In this document: positions 15,425 to 22,685 of the stretch, piece by piece | Numbering within the stretch: the first letter of the stretch is position 1 | Layout of the letters: each line of letters begins with the position of its first letter | Assembly: GCA_937901345.1 (NCBI GenBank) | Contig: CALCHM010000137.1 | Coordinates: forward strand, 1 to 26,135 | Direction of reading: 5' to 3' | DNA: 26,135 nt | From: an uncultured Prevotella sp. | GTDB lineage: Bacteria > Bacteroidota > Bacteroidia > Bacteroidales > Bacteroidaceae | Position numbers and translations under genes: made by a program | Notes under the pieces: generated by a model | Database searches by the model: none | Told to the model about the DNA's origin: nothing | The model's input: only the letters and a program-made list of their open reading frames with translations

Positions 15425-16990
15425 ATGAAAGTTAGATATTGTGCGTTTTTATTGTTTGGGCTAGGTTTGTGCATAACTGGAACTCTTAAAGCTCAGGAGA
15501 CGTTAGACTATGTTATAAACAAAAAAATATTATACCAAGAAATAGACAATTTTAGTGCATCCGATGCTTGGCGCATGGATTTTGTTGGTAAAAATTGGCC
15601 GTTAGAGAAAAAGGAATATATTGCAGATTTGCTTTTCAAACGTGAATTTGACGAGTACGGCAACCCTAAAGGAATGGCTCTATCCAATTGGAGAGTGAAT
15701 ATTGGCGCAGGGAGTTATGAAAACAGGGAGAACCATGAGGTCACGAGTACATGGAACAGAACTGAATGTTTCCTTTCACCCAATGGAACTTATGACTTTA
15801 CAAAACAGGCAGGACAACAGTGGTTTATGAATGCAGCTAAGGTGAGAGGGATGAATGACTTTCTCTTCTTTACAAATTCTGCGCCATATTTTATGACCAG
15901 AACTGGTTCGACATTGTCTGCCGATAGTGAATGTATCAACCTTCAGCATGATAAGTTTGATGATTTCGCACGATTTCTCATTCGCTGTGTGCAACATTTT
16001 AGAGAGAATGGATACAATATAAAGTATGTAAGTCCGCTTAATGAACCCAATGTTCAATGGCACACCAACAGTTGGCAAGAAGGAACCTTCGCAACAAAGT
16101 CGGACATCTATAAGATGGTTGCAGAATTAGACAAGGCGATATCTGAATTTGGAGTAGATACCAAAATCATTATACCCGAACTTGGAGAAATGAAAATGTT
16201 GTTTGAGGTAGATTCCAATGTAAAAACACCCGACAACATTATTCGTTCGATGTTCTACGAAGATGGTGACTATAGTGTATTGTCGTTCAAGAATCTTTAT
16301 AATTGCGTTGCAGCACATGACTATTGGACTGCTTATCCACCTAGTTTGTTAATCGATATACGTACACAGGTAAGAGATTCACTTGCTGGCAATAACCATA
16401 AGACCAAATTTTGGGCATCTGAATATTGTATTCTTGAAAAAAATGAAGAGATTACCATGCCCTCATCGCCTGTAAAGAGTATCAATTTGGGATTGTATAT
16501 AGCGCGCCTTATCCATACCAACTTAACTTTAGCTAATGCTTCAGCTTGGCAATGGTGGACTGCTGTTTCATTAAATGAGGATGTTCCTATACAGTTATTA
16601 CCATTGGAGGGGGCGTCGGGCGAAAGTGTAAAATATGATGGTAGAATAGTGCCAACAAAGATGTTTTGGGCAACGGCGAATTATAGTTTCTTTATACGTC
16701 CCAACATGCGCAGAGTAGATGTACGTGCTTTAAATCAAGATATAACACCTCTTGATGCAGCAACTTCACTTATGCTTTCGTCGTATACTGATGGTTCGCA
16801 GTTGGTAACAGTCATTGTCAACTATGCCGATACGGATAAAAACATATCTTTAAAATGTGATAATGCCCGAAAAGGAAAAATGTATGTAACATCTATAGAC
16901 AAGGATTTGCAATATATAGGTGAACACAGATTAACGTCACTCACTGTTCCATCGCGCTCAATCGTAACAGTGGTGATTGACGAAAAATAA
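15425..16990 (+). CDS. Secreted GH30-family glycoside hydrolase
   Basis: 521 residues with a signal peptide ending LKAQ (about 23). The fold and motifs fit GH30 (clan A), retaining beta-glycosidases that include beta-1,6-galactanases, beta-1,6-glucanases and xylanases. The acid/base is E207 in SPLNEPN and the nucleophile is E333 in FWASEY. NFSASDAWRMDF (42-53) is the usual N-terminal strand, and the C-terminal part (about 435-521) is the beta-sandwich side domain. The signal peptide and lack of a lipobox suggest a periplasmic or secreted enzyme. No SusC/SusD partners are nearby; the neighbour is the sialic acid operon, so it may help trim host or plant glycans. The subfamily and substrate cannot be set from sequence alone. 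Confidence 0.82.
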   Translation: MKVRYCAFLLFGLGLCITGTLKAQETLDYVINKKILYQEIDNFSASDAWRMDFVGKNWPLEKKEYIADLLFKREFDEYGNPKGMALSNWRVNIGAGSYENRENHEVTSTWNRTECFLSPNGTYDFTKQAGQQWFMNAAKVRGMNDFLFFTNSAPYFMTRTGSTLSADSECINLQHDKFDDFARFLIRCVQHFRENGYNIKYVSPLNEPNVQWHTNSWQEGTFATKSDIYKMVAELDKAISEFGVDTKIIIPELGEMKMLFEVDSNVKTPDNIIRSMFYEDGDYSVLSFKNLYNCVAAHDYWTAYPPSLLIDIRTQVRDSLAGNNHKTKFWASEYCILEKNEEITMPSSPVKSINLGLYIARLIHTNLTLANASAWQWWTAVSLNEDVPIQLLPLEGASGESVKYDGRIVPTKMFWATANYSFFIRPNMRRVDVRALNQDITPLDAATSLMLSSYTDGSQLVTVIVNYADTDKNISLKCDNARKGKMYVTSIDKDLQYIGEHRLTSLTVPSRSIVTVVIDEK

Positions 16991-17000
16991 TATACTTCAT

Positions 17001-17040
17001 TAAGATGTACCTTTAAACGGTGAAGCGTGCATCTTATTTA
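17001..17040 (+). terminator. Probable terminator after the GH30 gene
   Basis: TAAGATGTAC pairs with GTGCATCTTA (9 of 10 plus one G:U) around a 16-nt loop, followed by a weak T-rich tail. Confidence 0.55.
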
Positions 17041-17159
17041 TTGCTTATATTCGGAATACATTTAGTTACAAATAAACATTCCTTTACGTTAACAGCATGT
17101 TTAGATGAGAAATGCAACATTTATTTCTCAAATTTAGACTCTAGTATTCTAAATATATG

Positions 17160-17167
17160 TAAATTTG
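17160..17167 (+). promoter_or_regulatory. Putative promoter of the sialic acid operon
   Basis: TAAATTTG followed by C matches TAnnTTTG. It would give a leader of about 110 nt. A small dyad CTCAC-n6-GTGAG at 17187-17202 lies just downstream of the predicted start and could be an operator. No regulator gene of the NanR type is in the window. Confidence 0.55.
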
Positions 17168-17285
17168 CAGAGTTACGATGATTTGACTCACTATGATGTG
17201 AGATACGTTCTCTTAAATATTATGGAGTTCTTGTCATAACATGCATATAATCTAATAATCAAACTATTTAATCATATAATTTATT

Positions 17286-18254
17286 ATGGATCAGACTTTA
17301 GAAAAGCCCTATGTAATCGGTCTTGATATGGGCGGTACCAACTCAGTATTTGGTATTGTAGATGCTCGCGGTATTATCAAAGCTCAAACAGTAATCAAGA
17401 CACGTGGTTACAAGAATGTTGAAGAATACGTAAAGACAGCTGTGGAAGCACTCCAACCTGCAATCGACCTCGTTGGTGGTATTGAAATGATTAAGGGTAT
17501 GGGTATCGGAGCTCCTAATGCAAACTATTATACAGGTACAATTGATAATGCTGCAAATTTGGAGTGGAAGGGTATAGTTCCCATTGCAAAACTTTTTAGC
17601 GATGCTCTTGGTGTTCCCGTTCGAGTTACTAATGATGCGAATGCAGCAGCTATGGGTGAAATGACTTATGGTGCAGCTCGTGGAATGAAGAACTTCATCA
17701 TGATTACATTGGGCACAGGTGTAGGTTCTGGAATTGTATGCGATGGTAGAGTTATTTATGGTTCTGATGGTTTCGCAGGTGAATTAGGTCACGTTATTGT
17801 TGATCGTTCAGAAAATGCTCGTCCTTGTGGTTGTGGTCGAAAGGGATGTTTGGAAACATATTGTTCTGCAACAGGAGTAGCACGCACGGCTCGTTATTTA
17901 CTTGAAACAAGTCCAGAACAAAGTCTTCTTCGTAAGTTGAATGTCGATGAGATTACTTCTTTCGATGTGTATCAAGCTGCTGAAGCGGGTGATAAATTAG
18001 CACTTGAAATCTTTGAAGAAACAGGTAAGCGTTTGGGGGCAGCTTGTGCAGACTTTGCAGCGTTTAGTTCACCTGAGGCATTTGTATTCTTTGGAGGTTT
18101 GACAAAGGCCGGTGATTACATCATGGATCCTATCAAGCGTGCATATGATGAAAACGTTCTCTTTGTATATAAAGATAAGGCAAAACTTTTAGTATCTACG
18201 CTTAATGGTAGTGAAGCAGCTGTGCTTGGCGCAAGTGCTTTAGGTTGGGAATAA
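17286..18254 (+). CDS. ROK-family sugar kinase of the sialic acid operon
   Basis: A 322-residue cytoplasmic kinase. The ATP-binding segment is LDMGGTNSVFG (13-23). The catalytic aspartate is D117 in TNDANAA, the sugar-binding motif is ELGH (166-169), and the ROK zinc site is CGCGRKGC (181-188). ROK kinases phosphorylate glucose, N-acetylmannosamine or N-acetylglucosamine. Being 26 bp upstream of nanA, it most likely acts on the lyase product N-acetylmannosamine or, after epimerisation, on N-acetylglucosamine. In Bacteroides the known route epimerises first (NanE) and then uses RokA. No epimerase gene is in this operon, so which sugar it uses is open; a plain glucokinase is also possible. Confidence 0.85.
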   Translation: MDQTLEKPYVIGLDMGGTNSVFGIVDARGIIKAQTVIKTRGYKNVEEYVKTAVEALQPAIDLVGGIEMIKGMGIGAPNANYYTGTIDNAANLEWKGIVPIAKLFSDALGVPVRVTNDANAAAMGEMTYGAARGMKNFIMITLGTGVGSGIVCDGRVIYGSDGFAGELGHVIVDRSENARPCGCGRKGCLETYCSATGVARTARYLLETSPEQSLLRKLNVDEITSFDVYQAAEAGDKLALEIFEETGKRLGAACADFAAFSSPEAFVFFGGLTKAGDYIMDPIKRAYDENVLFVYKDKAKLLVSTLNGSEAAVLGASALGWE

Positions 18255-18280
18255 TCTAGTTACTTTCTAACTTATCATAT

Positions 18281-19195
18281 ATGGAAAAGATTATTGGGCT
18301 TATTAATGCCCCCTTTACTCCCTTTAATGCAGATGGTTCTGTAAATCTAGAACCGATTCCCGCTTATGCAGCATTGCTTGCTCGCAATGGTTTGAAGGGT
18401 GTATTTATTAATGGTAGTTCAGGTGAAGGTTATATGCTCACAGAAGAAGAGCGTATGCAACTTGCTGAAGCTTGGATGGCTGCTGCGCCTGAAGGTTTCA
18501 AAGTGATTGTACACGTTGGTAGTACCTGTGTGAAGAGTAGTAATCGCCTTGCCGCACATGCTCAAAAGATTGGAGCGTGGGGTGTTGCAGTTATGGCGCC
18601 TCCCTTCCCAAAGGTGGCACGCATTGAAGAATTAGTGAAATATTGTGAAGAAATTGCTTCTGGAGCTCCTAATCTTCCTTTCTATTTTTACCATATTCCT
18701 GCATTTAATGGTGCATTCCTTTCAATGCTCGATTTCTTGAAGGCAGTTGATGGTCGTATTCCTAACTTTGCTGGTATTAAGTATACATTTGAAAGTTTAT
18801 ACGAATACAATCGTTGCCGTCGTTATAAGAATGGTAAGTTTGATATGCTCCATGGTCAAGACGAAACGATTTTACCTTGTCTCGCCATGGGTGGTGCTCA
18901 AGGTGGTATCGGTGGAACAACTAATTACAACGGTGCGGTCCTCTCTGGTATTATTGAAGCATGGAATCAAGGAGATCTTGAAAAGGCACGAGAATTACAG
19001 GAATTTGCTCAAGATGTCATTGATGTGATTTGCCATTTCCGTGGAAACATCGTTGGTGGTAAGCGCATTATGAAATTGATTGGTCTTGATCTTGGTCCAA
19101 ATCGTACGCCCTTCCAGAATATGACAGATGAAGAAGAAGCACGCATGAAGCAAGAATTGGAAGCTATCAACTTCTTCGAACGTTGTAATAAGTAA
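18281..19195 (+). CDS. nanA: N-acetylneuraminate lyase
   Basis: Cytoplasmic aldolase that cleaves N-acetylneuraminic acid to N-acetylmannosamine and pyruvate. It has 304 residues, normal for the DHDPS/NAL superfamily. GSSGEG (45-50) is the pyruvate-carboxylate loop, Y137 in FYFYHIP is the catalytic tyrosine, and K167 in GIKYT forms the Schiff base. The tyrosine-His-Ile-Pro segment and the GGTTNYN segment (around residues 212-218) are lyase-like rather than dihydrodipicolinate-synthase-like. The operon context (a kinase before it, mutarotase-transporter after it) supports this. It corresponds to NanL in Bacteroides nomenclature. Confidence 0.92.
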   Translation: MEKIIGLINAPFTPFNADGSVNLEPIPAYAALLARNGLKGVFINGSSGEGYMLTEEERMQLAEAWMAAAPEGFKVIVHVGSTCVKSSNRLAAHAQKIGAWGVAVMAPPFPKVARIEELVKYCEEIASGAPNLPFYFYHIPAFNGAFLSMLDFLKAVDGRIPNFAGIKYTFESLYEYNRCRRYKNGKFDMLHGQDETILPCLAMGGAQGGIGGTTNYNGAVLSGIIEAWNQGDLEKARELQEFAQDVIDVICHFRGNIVGGKRIMKLIGLDLGPNRTPFQNMTDEEEARMKQELEAINFFERCNK

Positions 19196-19202
19196 TAACA
19201 AA

Positions 19203-19293
19203 GAAGTAGAAATGAGAAAGGATGAAAGAAAAACGTTGAGTTATGGATGTTTCAAACTTAACCTTTTTCTTTACCCTTTCTCCTTTCTTGTTT
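19203..19293. repeat. Dispersed purine/pyrimidine imperfect inverted repeat, copy 3
   Basis: The left arm AGAAATGAGAAAGGATGAAA and right arm CCCTTTCTCCTTTCTTG can pair over most of their length around a 40-nt centre. It resembles the element at 715-787 in arms, order and position (ending about 13 bp before the ATG). It sits inside the operon between nanA and the transporter gene, where it could fold in the mRNA and adjust expression of the downstream gene. Confidence 0.6.
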
Positions 19294-19304
19294 AATAATT
19301 CACT

Positions 19305-21863
19305 ATGAAGAATTTCAAGAGTATTCTTTCCCTTTTGCTCCTATTGGTGATTACAACAATGGGTGCTTTTGCTCAGAATGACAATAAGTTTAATCAAGTC
19401 AACTTCACCGCTCTTTCACAACTTGAGGTGTCTGTGGGGCAGGGTGTTTCTGCACCTTTTTCTGGTGTCGTGGGTGATAAGATAGTTGTTATTGGTGGTT
19501 GTAATTTTCCTGATGTTCCTGCTGCAGAAGGCGGCAGTAAACAGTATTATGGAAACATTTATACTTACGATGGCAACACGTGGCAACTTAATACGCTTGC
19601 ATTTGATGCCGTTGCCTATGGTGTGAGCGTACAAGTCCCTGAAGGTATTGTGTGTATCGGTGGTATGGGACAATCAGGTGCTACAAATAAGGTATATTTA
19701 GTATCTGCTGGTGAAAATCAACTCCAGAAACAAGAACTTCCCTCATTGCCAGAGGCAAAAAGTGAGGCTGCAGGTGGTTATGATGGTACTTATATTTATG
19801 TTGCAGGTGGTGAAACACAATCAGCCTTCCGTTTGAAGTATCCTGGTGGTGAAGCATGGGAGACAATCGCTTCCATTCCAGGGCGTCTTCGTAAACAACC
19901 TGCTGGTATTGTTCAATCAGCAGCATTAAATAAACAATTTTATCTATTCGGAGGTTTTGCACCAGCAACTTCATCAGATACTGCTTATGTGCATTATGAT
20001 GGTCTTTATTATGATGCAAAAAATAATGAGTGGAAAAAGACTTCTCCTGTTATCATTGATGGTAAGGAATGTGCCATTGTTGGCGCTTCTGCTGTAGTTT
20101 CAGGAATTGCTCATATTGCAATACTTGGAGGTGTTAATAAGGACGTGTTTACACGTGCATTGAATCATCCAGAAGAAGGTTATCTCACTCACGAACCTGA
20201 ATGGTATCAATTCAATCAAGAAGTATTACTGTATCATACACTTACCGATTCATGGGTAACAGAATCTCAGAGTGAAAAATTGGCACGTGCAGGTGCAGCG
20301 ATAGTTCCCTTTAACAATAAGTGGTATATTATTGGTGGTGAAACGAAACCAGGTGTACGTTCTGCTGAGGTTACAGAAGTTTCAATGGAACAACGAGTTG
20401 GTTTCGGTTGGCTCAACTGGACTGTACTTATTGTTTATATGATAGGTATGCTAGGGTTGGGTTATTTCTTTATGTTGCGTGAAAATTCATCCGAAGACTT
20501 CTTTAAGGGAGGTGGCCGTATTCCTTGGTGGGCAGCTGGTATTTCCATTTATGCTACTATGCTCAGTGCAATTACCTATATGGCAATTCCAGCTAAAGCA
20601 TACGCAACCGATTGGACTTATTATCCAATGTTGATTACCATCCTATTGGTGTCATTCCCCGTAATCAAGTACTATTTGCCTTATTTCCGTCGCTTGAATA
20701 TTACGAGTGCTTACGAATATCTTGAAATGCGTTTCAATCTTTCTACGCGCATGATTGCTTCTACGCTCTTCATCGTGTTTATGGTTGCGCGCACGGCTCT
20801 CGTTCTTTATCTTCCCTCGTTAGCACTTACAGCTGTAACTGGTATAGATATTTATATCTGCATTATTTTGATGGGTATTATTACGATTATCTATTGTACG
20901 ATGGGTGGGGTAGAAGCAGTTGTTTGGGGTGACGTTGTTCAGGGAATTATTCTTGTTGGTGGTGCATTCTTGGCTGCTGGTTATCTTATTTTCAACACAG
21001 AAGGTGGTGCAACAGGATTCTTTGATATTGCGATTTCTAATGATAAGTTCCGCCTATTTGATTATGCTTTTGATCTTACTAGTGCAACATTCTGGGTGGT
21101 TATCTTAGGTGGTTTGGCAAACAATCTCATTTCGTATACATCTGACCAAACGGTGATTCAGCGTTATATCACAACGAAAGATGAAAAAAGCGCTGGTCGT
21201 AGTATTCTTATGAATGGTATCATGTCTGTATTTATTAGTGTATCGTTCTATGTAATAGGTACGGGACTCTATACATTCTATAAGACACATCCTGCAGAAC
21301 TCGATTTCACTATGCAGAAGTCAGATGCCATCTTCCCCTTCTTTATGATGAGTCAAATGCCTGCTGGTGTTGCTGGATTGCTGATTGCTGCTATTTTTGC
21401 TGCAACAATGTCTACGATTTCATCAAACATTAGTTCTGTATCTACTGCTTTCAGTGTGGACTTCTATCGCCGTTTTAAACCTCAGACAACAGATAAGCAA
21501 ATGCTTTCTGTAGCACGTCTCGCATGTATGATTTCAGGCTTGCTTGGTGTGGCTTTGGCGCTCTTGATGGCAACATGGAACATCCTCTCGCTCCTTGACT
21601 ACTTTAACACCATCTTAGGACTTCTTTCAAGTGGTATCGGAGGTCTGTTCCTCATTGGTGTCTTCTTTAAGAATGTTGGCGGAAAGGCTGCGCTGATTGC
21701 TTTCCTTATGGGCGAAGCGGTAGTCTTCTGGTTGAACGCTTATACTGATATCAGTTTCCTCCTTTACGGTTTCATCGGAATGCTTGTTTGCGTAGTTGTA
21801 GGGCTCATCCTCTCCATCTTCCCTTATTTCCGTTCAAGTAAGGAACAACGCATTAGTTTTTAA
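19305..21863 (+). CDS. Periplasmic sialic acid mutarotase (Kelch) fused to SSS-family sodium symporter
   Basis: An 852-residue fusion. The signal peptide is residues 1-23 (AFAQ). About 24-365 is a six-bladed Kelch-like propeller of the NanM/YjhT mutarotase family: VVIGGCNFPD (61-70), IVCIGGMGQSG (115-125), IYVAGGETQ, FYLFGGF, HIAILGGVN and WYIIGGETKPG. NanM turns alpha- into beta-N-acetylneuraminate in the periplasm. From about 370 to the end is a sodium:solute symporter with some 13 membrane helices; FFKGGGRIPWWAAGISIYAT (399-418) is its signature N-terminal segment and ISYTSDQTVIQRY another. The signal peptide puts the enzyme on the periplasmic side, next to the pore. The partners (lyase, kinase) make sialic acid the likely cargo. 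Transport specificity is inferred. Confidence 0.88.
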   Translation: MKNFKSILSLLLLLVITTMGAFAQNDNKFNQVNFTALSQLEVSVGQGVSAPFSGVVGDKIVVIGGCNFPDVPAAEGGSKQYYGNIYTYDGNTWQLNTLAFDAVAYGVSVQVPEGIVCIGGMGQSGATNKVYLVSAGENQLQKQELPSLPEAKSEAAGGYDGTYIYVAGGETQSAFRLKYPGGEAWETIASIPGRLRKQPAGIVQSAALNKQFYLFGGFAPATSSDTAYVHYDGLYYDAKNNEWKKTSPVIIDGKECAIVGASAVVSGIAHIAILGGVNKDVFTRALNHPEEGYLTHEPEWYQFNQEVLLYHTLTDSWVTESQSEKLARAGAAIVPFNNKWYIIGGETKPGVRSAEVTEVSMEQRVGFGWLNWTVLIVYMIGMLGLGYFFMLRENSSEDFFKGGGRIPWWAAGISIYATMLSAITYMAIPAKAYATDWTYYPMLITILLVSFPVIKYYLPYFRRLNITSAYEYLEMRFNLSTRMIASTLFIVFMVARTALVLYLPSLALTAVTGIDIYICIILMGIITIIYCTMGGVEAVVWGDVVQGIILVGGAFLAAGYLIFNTEGGATGFFDIAISNDKFRLFDYAFDLTSATFWVVILGGLANNLISYTSDQTVIQRYITTKDEKSAGRSILMNGIMSVFISVSFYVIGTGLYTFYKTHPAELDFTMQKSDAIFPFFMMSQMPAGVAGLLIAAIFAATMSTISSNISSVSTAFSVDFYRRFKPQTTDKQMLSVARLACMISGLLGVALALLMATWNILSLLDYFNTILGLLSSGIGGLFLIGVFFKNVGGKAALIAFLMGEAVVFWLNAYTDISFLLYGFIGMLVCVVVGLILSIFPYFRSSKEQRISF

Positions 21864-21889
21864 AATAATCAACAGTTGCAAGGATCGTG

Positions 21890-21907
21890 TTAATGAATAA
21901 TCATTAA
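21890..21907. terminator. Small dyad after the sialic acid operon
   Basis: TTAATGA-ATAA-TCATTAA is a perfect 7-bp inverted repeat 27 bp after the transporter stop. It has no T-run, so it may be an mRNA-stabilising hairpin and not a true terminator. Another hairpin, GTGTAT/ATACAC, lies just downstream. Confidence 0.35.
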
Positions 21908-21983
21908 TTACGGTGTATTAAAGGTGTATAAGCATTTTTACATACACTAATTATGATATGAACTTACAAAGTGATCTTTTGTG

Positions 21984-22085
21984 AGAAATAAGGTTACAGA
22001 CCATCCTATCAAGTTCTCTCTTTAATGAAGCACTTGTTTGCGTGTGCGCACGCATGGGATGGTGTGGTAACCTTATTTCTTTTGT
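21984..22085 (+). ncRNA. Predicted three-way-junction RNA element (candidate ncRNA or complex terminator)
   Basis: P1 is a perfect 14-bp stem: AGAAATAAGGTTAC (21984-21997) with GTAACCTTATTTCT (22067-22080). After a small 3x4 internal loop it continues as CCATCC/GGATGG (22001-22006 with 22057-22062). Inside are two hairpins: P2 CAAGT/ACTTG (22010-22014 with 22032-22036), and P3 GCGTG/CACGC (22040-22044 with 22049-22053, loop TGCG). Three unpaired bases lie at each junction. A T-rich stretch follows P1 on the plus strand. No peptide is encoded. It lies downstream of the transporter gene, so it could be the operon's terminator or a processed 3'-UTR RNA. I know of no named family with this form. 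Confidence 0.5.
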
Positions 22086-22201
22086 ATTGTCTAGTTTCAC
22101 CCAAACTTCCCCTAAATGATATATCCGATAGGTTTGTAATAGTAATTTCTATCTTTAATATTTAAATTGTATGTTGTTTATCAAAAAATAATGTAAAACA
22201 C

Positions 22202-22232
22202 TTTGCTGTAATAGGAGAAATAACTAACTTTG
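22202..22232 (+). promoter_or_regulatory. Promoter of the SRP RNA-tRNA-Thr unit
   Basis: TTTG (22202-22205), a 19-bp spacer, then TAACTTTG (22225-22232). This is an excellent match to the Bacteroidota sigma-ABfr promoter and the best in the window, as expected for a stable-RNA gene. The start is predicted near 22238. Confidence 0.85.
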
Positions 22233-22237
22233 CACCC

Positions 22238-22363
22238 GTAAAACAAAGCAGCATTGCAGACACGGGTAAGTGCTGTACGGCCAGCTCCCTTCGAATCCTC
22301 CAGGGCTTGATCGCAGCAAAGGTAGTTGGTTGTAGCGGCGCGATGCAGTGAGCTTACCCTCCC
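22238..22363 (+). ncRNA. ffs: Signal recognition particle RNA (bacterial small/4.5S type)
   Basis: RNA scaffold of the signal recognition particle, which binds Ffh and FtsY for co-translational targeting of membrane proteins. The closing stem is GGGTAAG (22264-22270) with CTTACCC (22353-22359). An inner stem pairs CCAGCT (22281-22286) with AGTTGG (22324-22329). The Ffh M-domain site is kept, with CCAGG (22300-22304) on one side and AGCA (22315-22318) on the other. The apical part is GC-TTGATC-GC where most bacteria have a stem capped by GGAA (see findings). The GTGCTGTACGGCCAGCTCC block is characteristic of Bacteroidales SRP RNA. The 5' end is approximate; the 3' end is set by the tRNA that follows without a gap. 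Confidence 0.82.
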
Positions 22364-22437
22364 GCCTCTTTAGCTCAGTTGGCCAGAGCACGTGATTTGT
22401 AATCTCGGGGTCGTTGGTTCGAATCCGACAAGAGGCT
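22364..22437 (+). tRNA. tRNA-Thr (anticodon TGT)
   Basis: 74 nt. Acceptor GCCTCTT/AAGAGGC pairs perfectly; D-loop AGTTGGCCA; anticodon loop TTTGTAA (TGT, reading ACA); T-arm GTTGG-TTCGAAT-CCGAC; discriminator T; CCA not encoded. The anticodon stem CGTGA/TCTCG has a U29-U41 mismatch at its middle pair. It is joined to the SRP RNA and shares its promoter and terminator, so RNase P cutting at its 5' end would also make the SRP RNA 3' end. Confidence 0.95.
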
Positions 22438-22438
22438 C

Positions 22439-22473
22439 AAAAGTGAACTAGGTTTCCTGGTTCACTTTTTTTA
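22439..22473 (+). terminator. Intrinsic terminator of the SRP RNA-tRNA-Thr unit
   Basis: A 14-bp stem AAAAGTGAACTAGG/CCTGGTTCACTTTT (one U:G) with a TTT loop and a T-run begins two bases after the tRNA. Confidence 0.93.
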
Positions 22474-22624
22474 TATATGAATTTCTCTAGAACTTTTGCT
22501 ACTATAGTTCAAACGACAGATAAATGTGTAGAGCGCAATACTGTTATTTATTTGTGAATTTCAGAGTTAGGTGTCTTGATACTATAATTATTTTAGACGT
22601 TTTACAAACTGTATTATACAAACA

Positions 22625-22660
22625 GACGGTGTGTCAAAATTTGCATTTCAACACACCGTC
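22625..22660 (-). terminator. Probable terminator of the glycogen operon
   Basis: A perfect 10-bp inverted repeat GACGGTGTGT/ACACACCGTC lies 25 bp beyond the GH57 stop on the minus strand. The tail there (TGTTTGTATAA) is only moderately T-rich. The space from 22474 to 22624 shows nothing else. Confidence 0.6.
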
Positions 22661-22685
22661 AATAGTATAAAAGAATTATGAAACG

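Noticed and set aside
22129..22136. TAGGTTTG as a further promoter between the junction element and the SRP RNA
   Set aside because: It matches TAnnTTTG, but no -33 TTTG lies at the right spacing and the SRP promoter downstream is far better.
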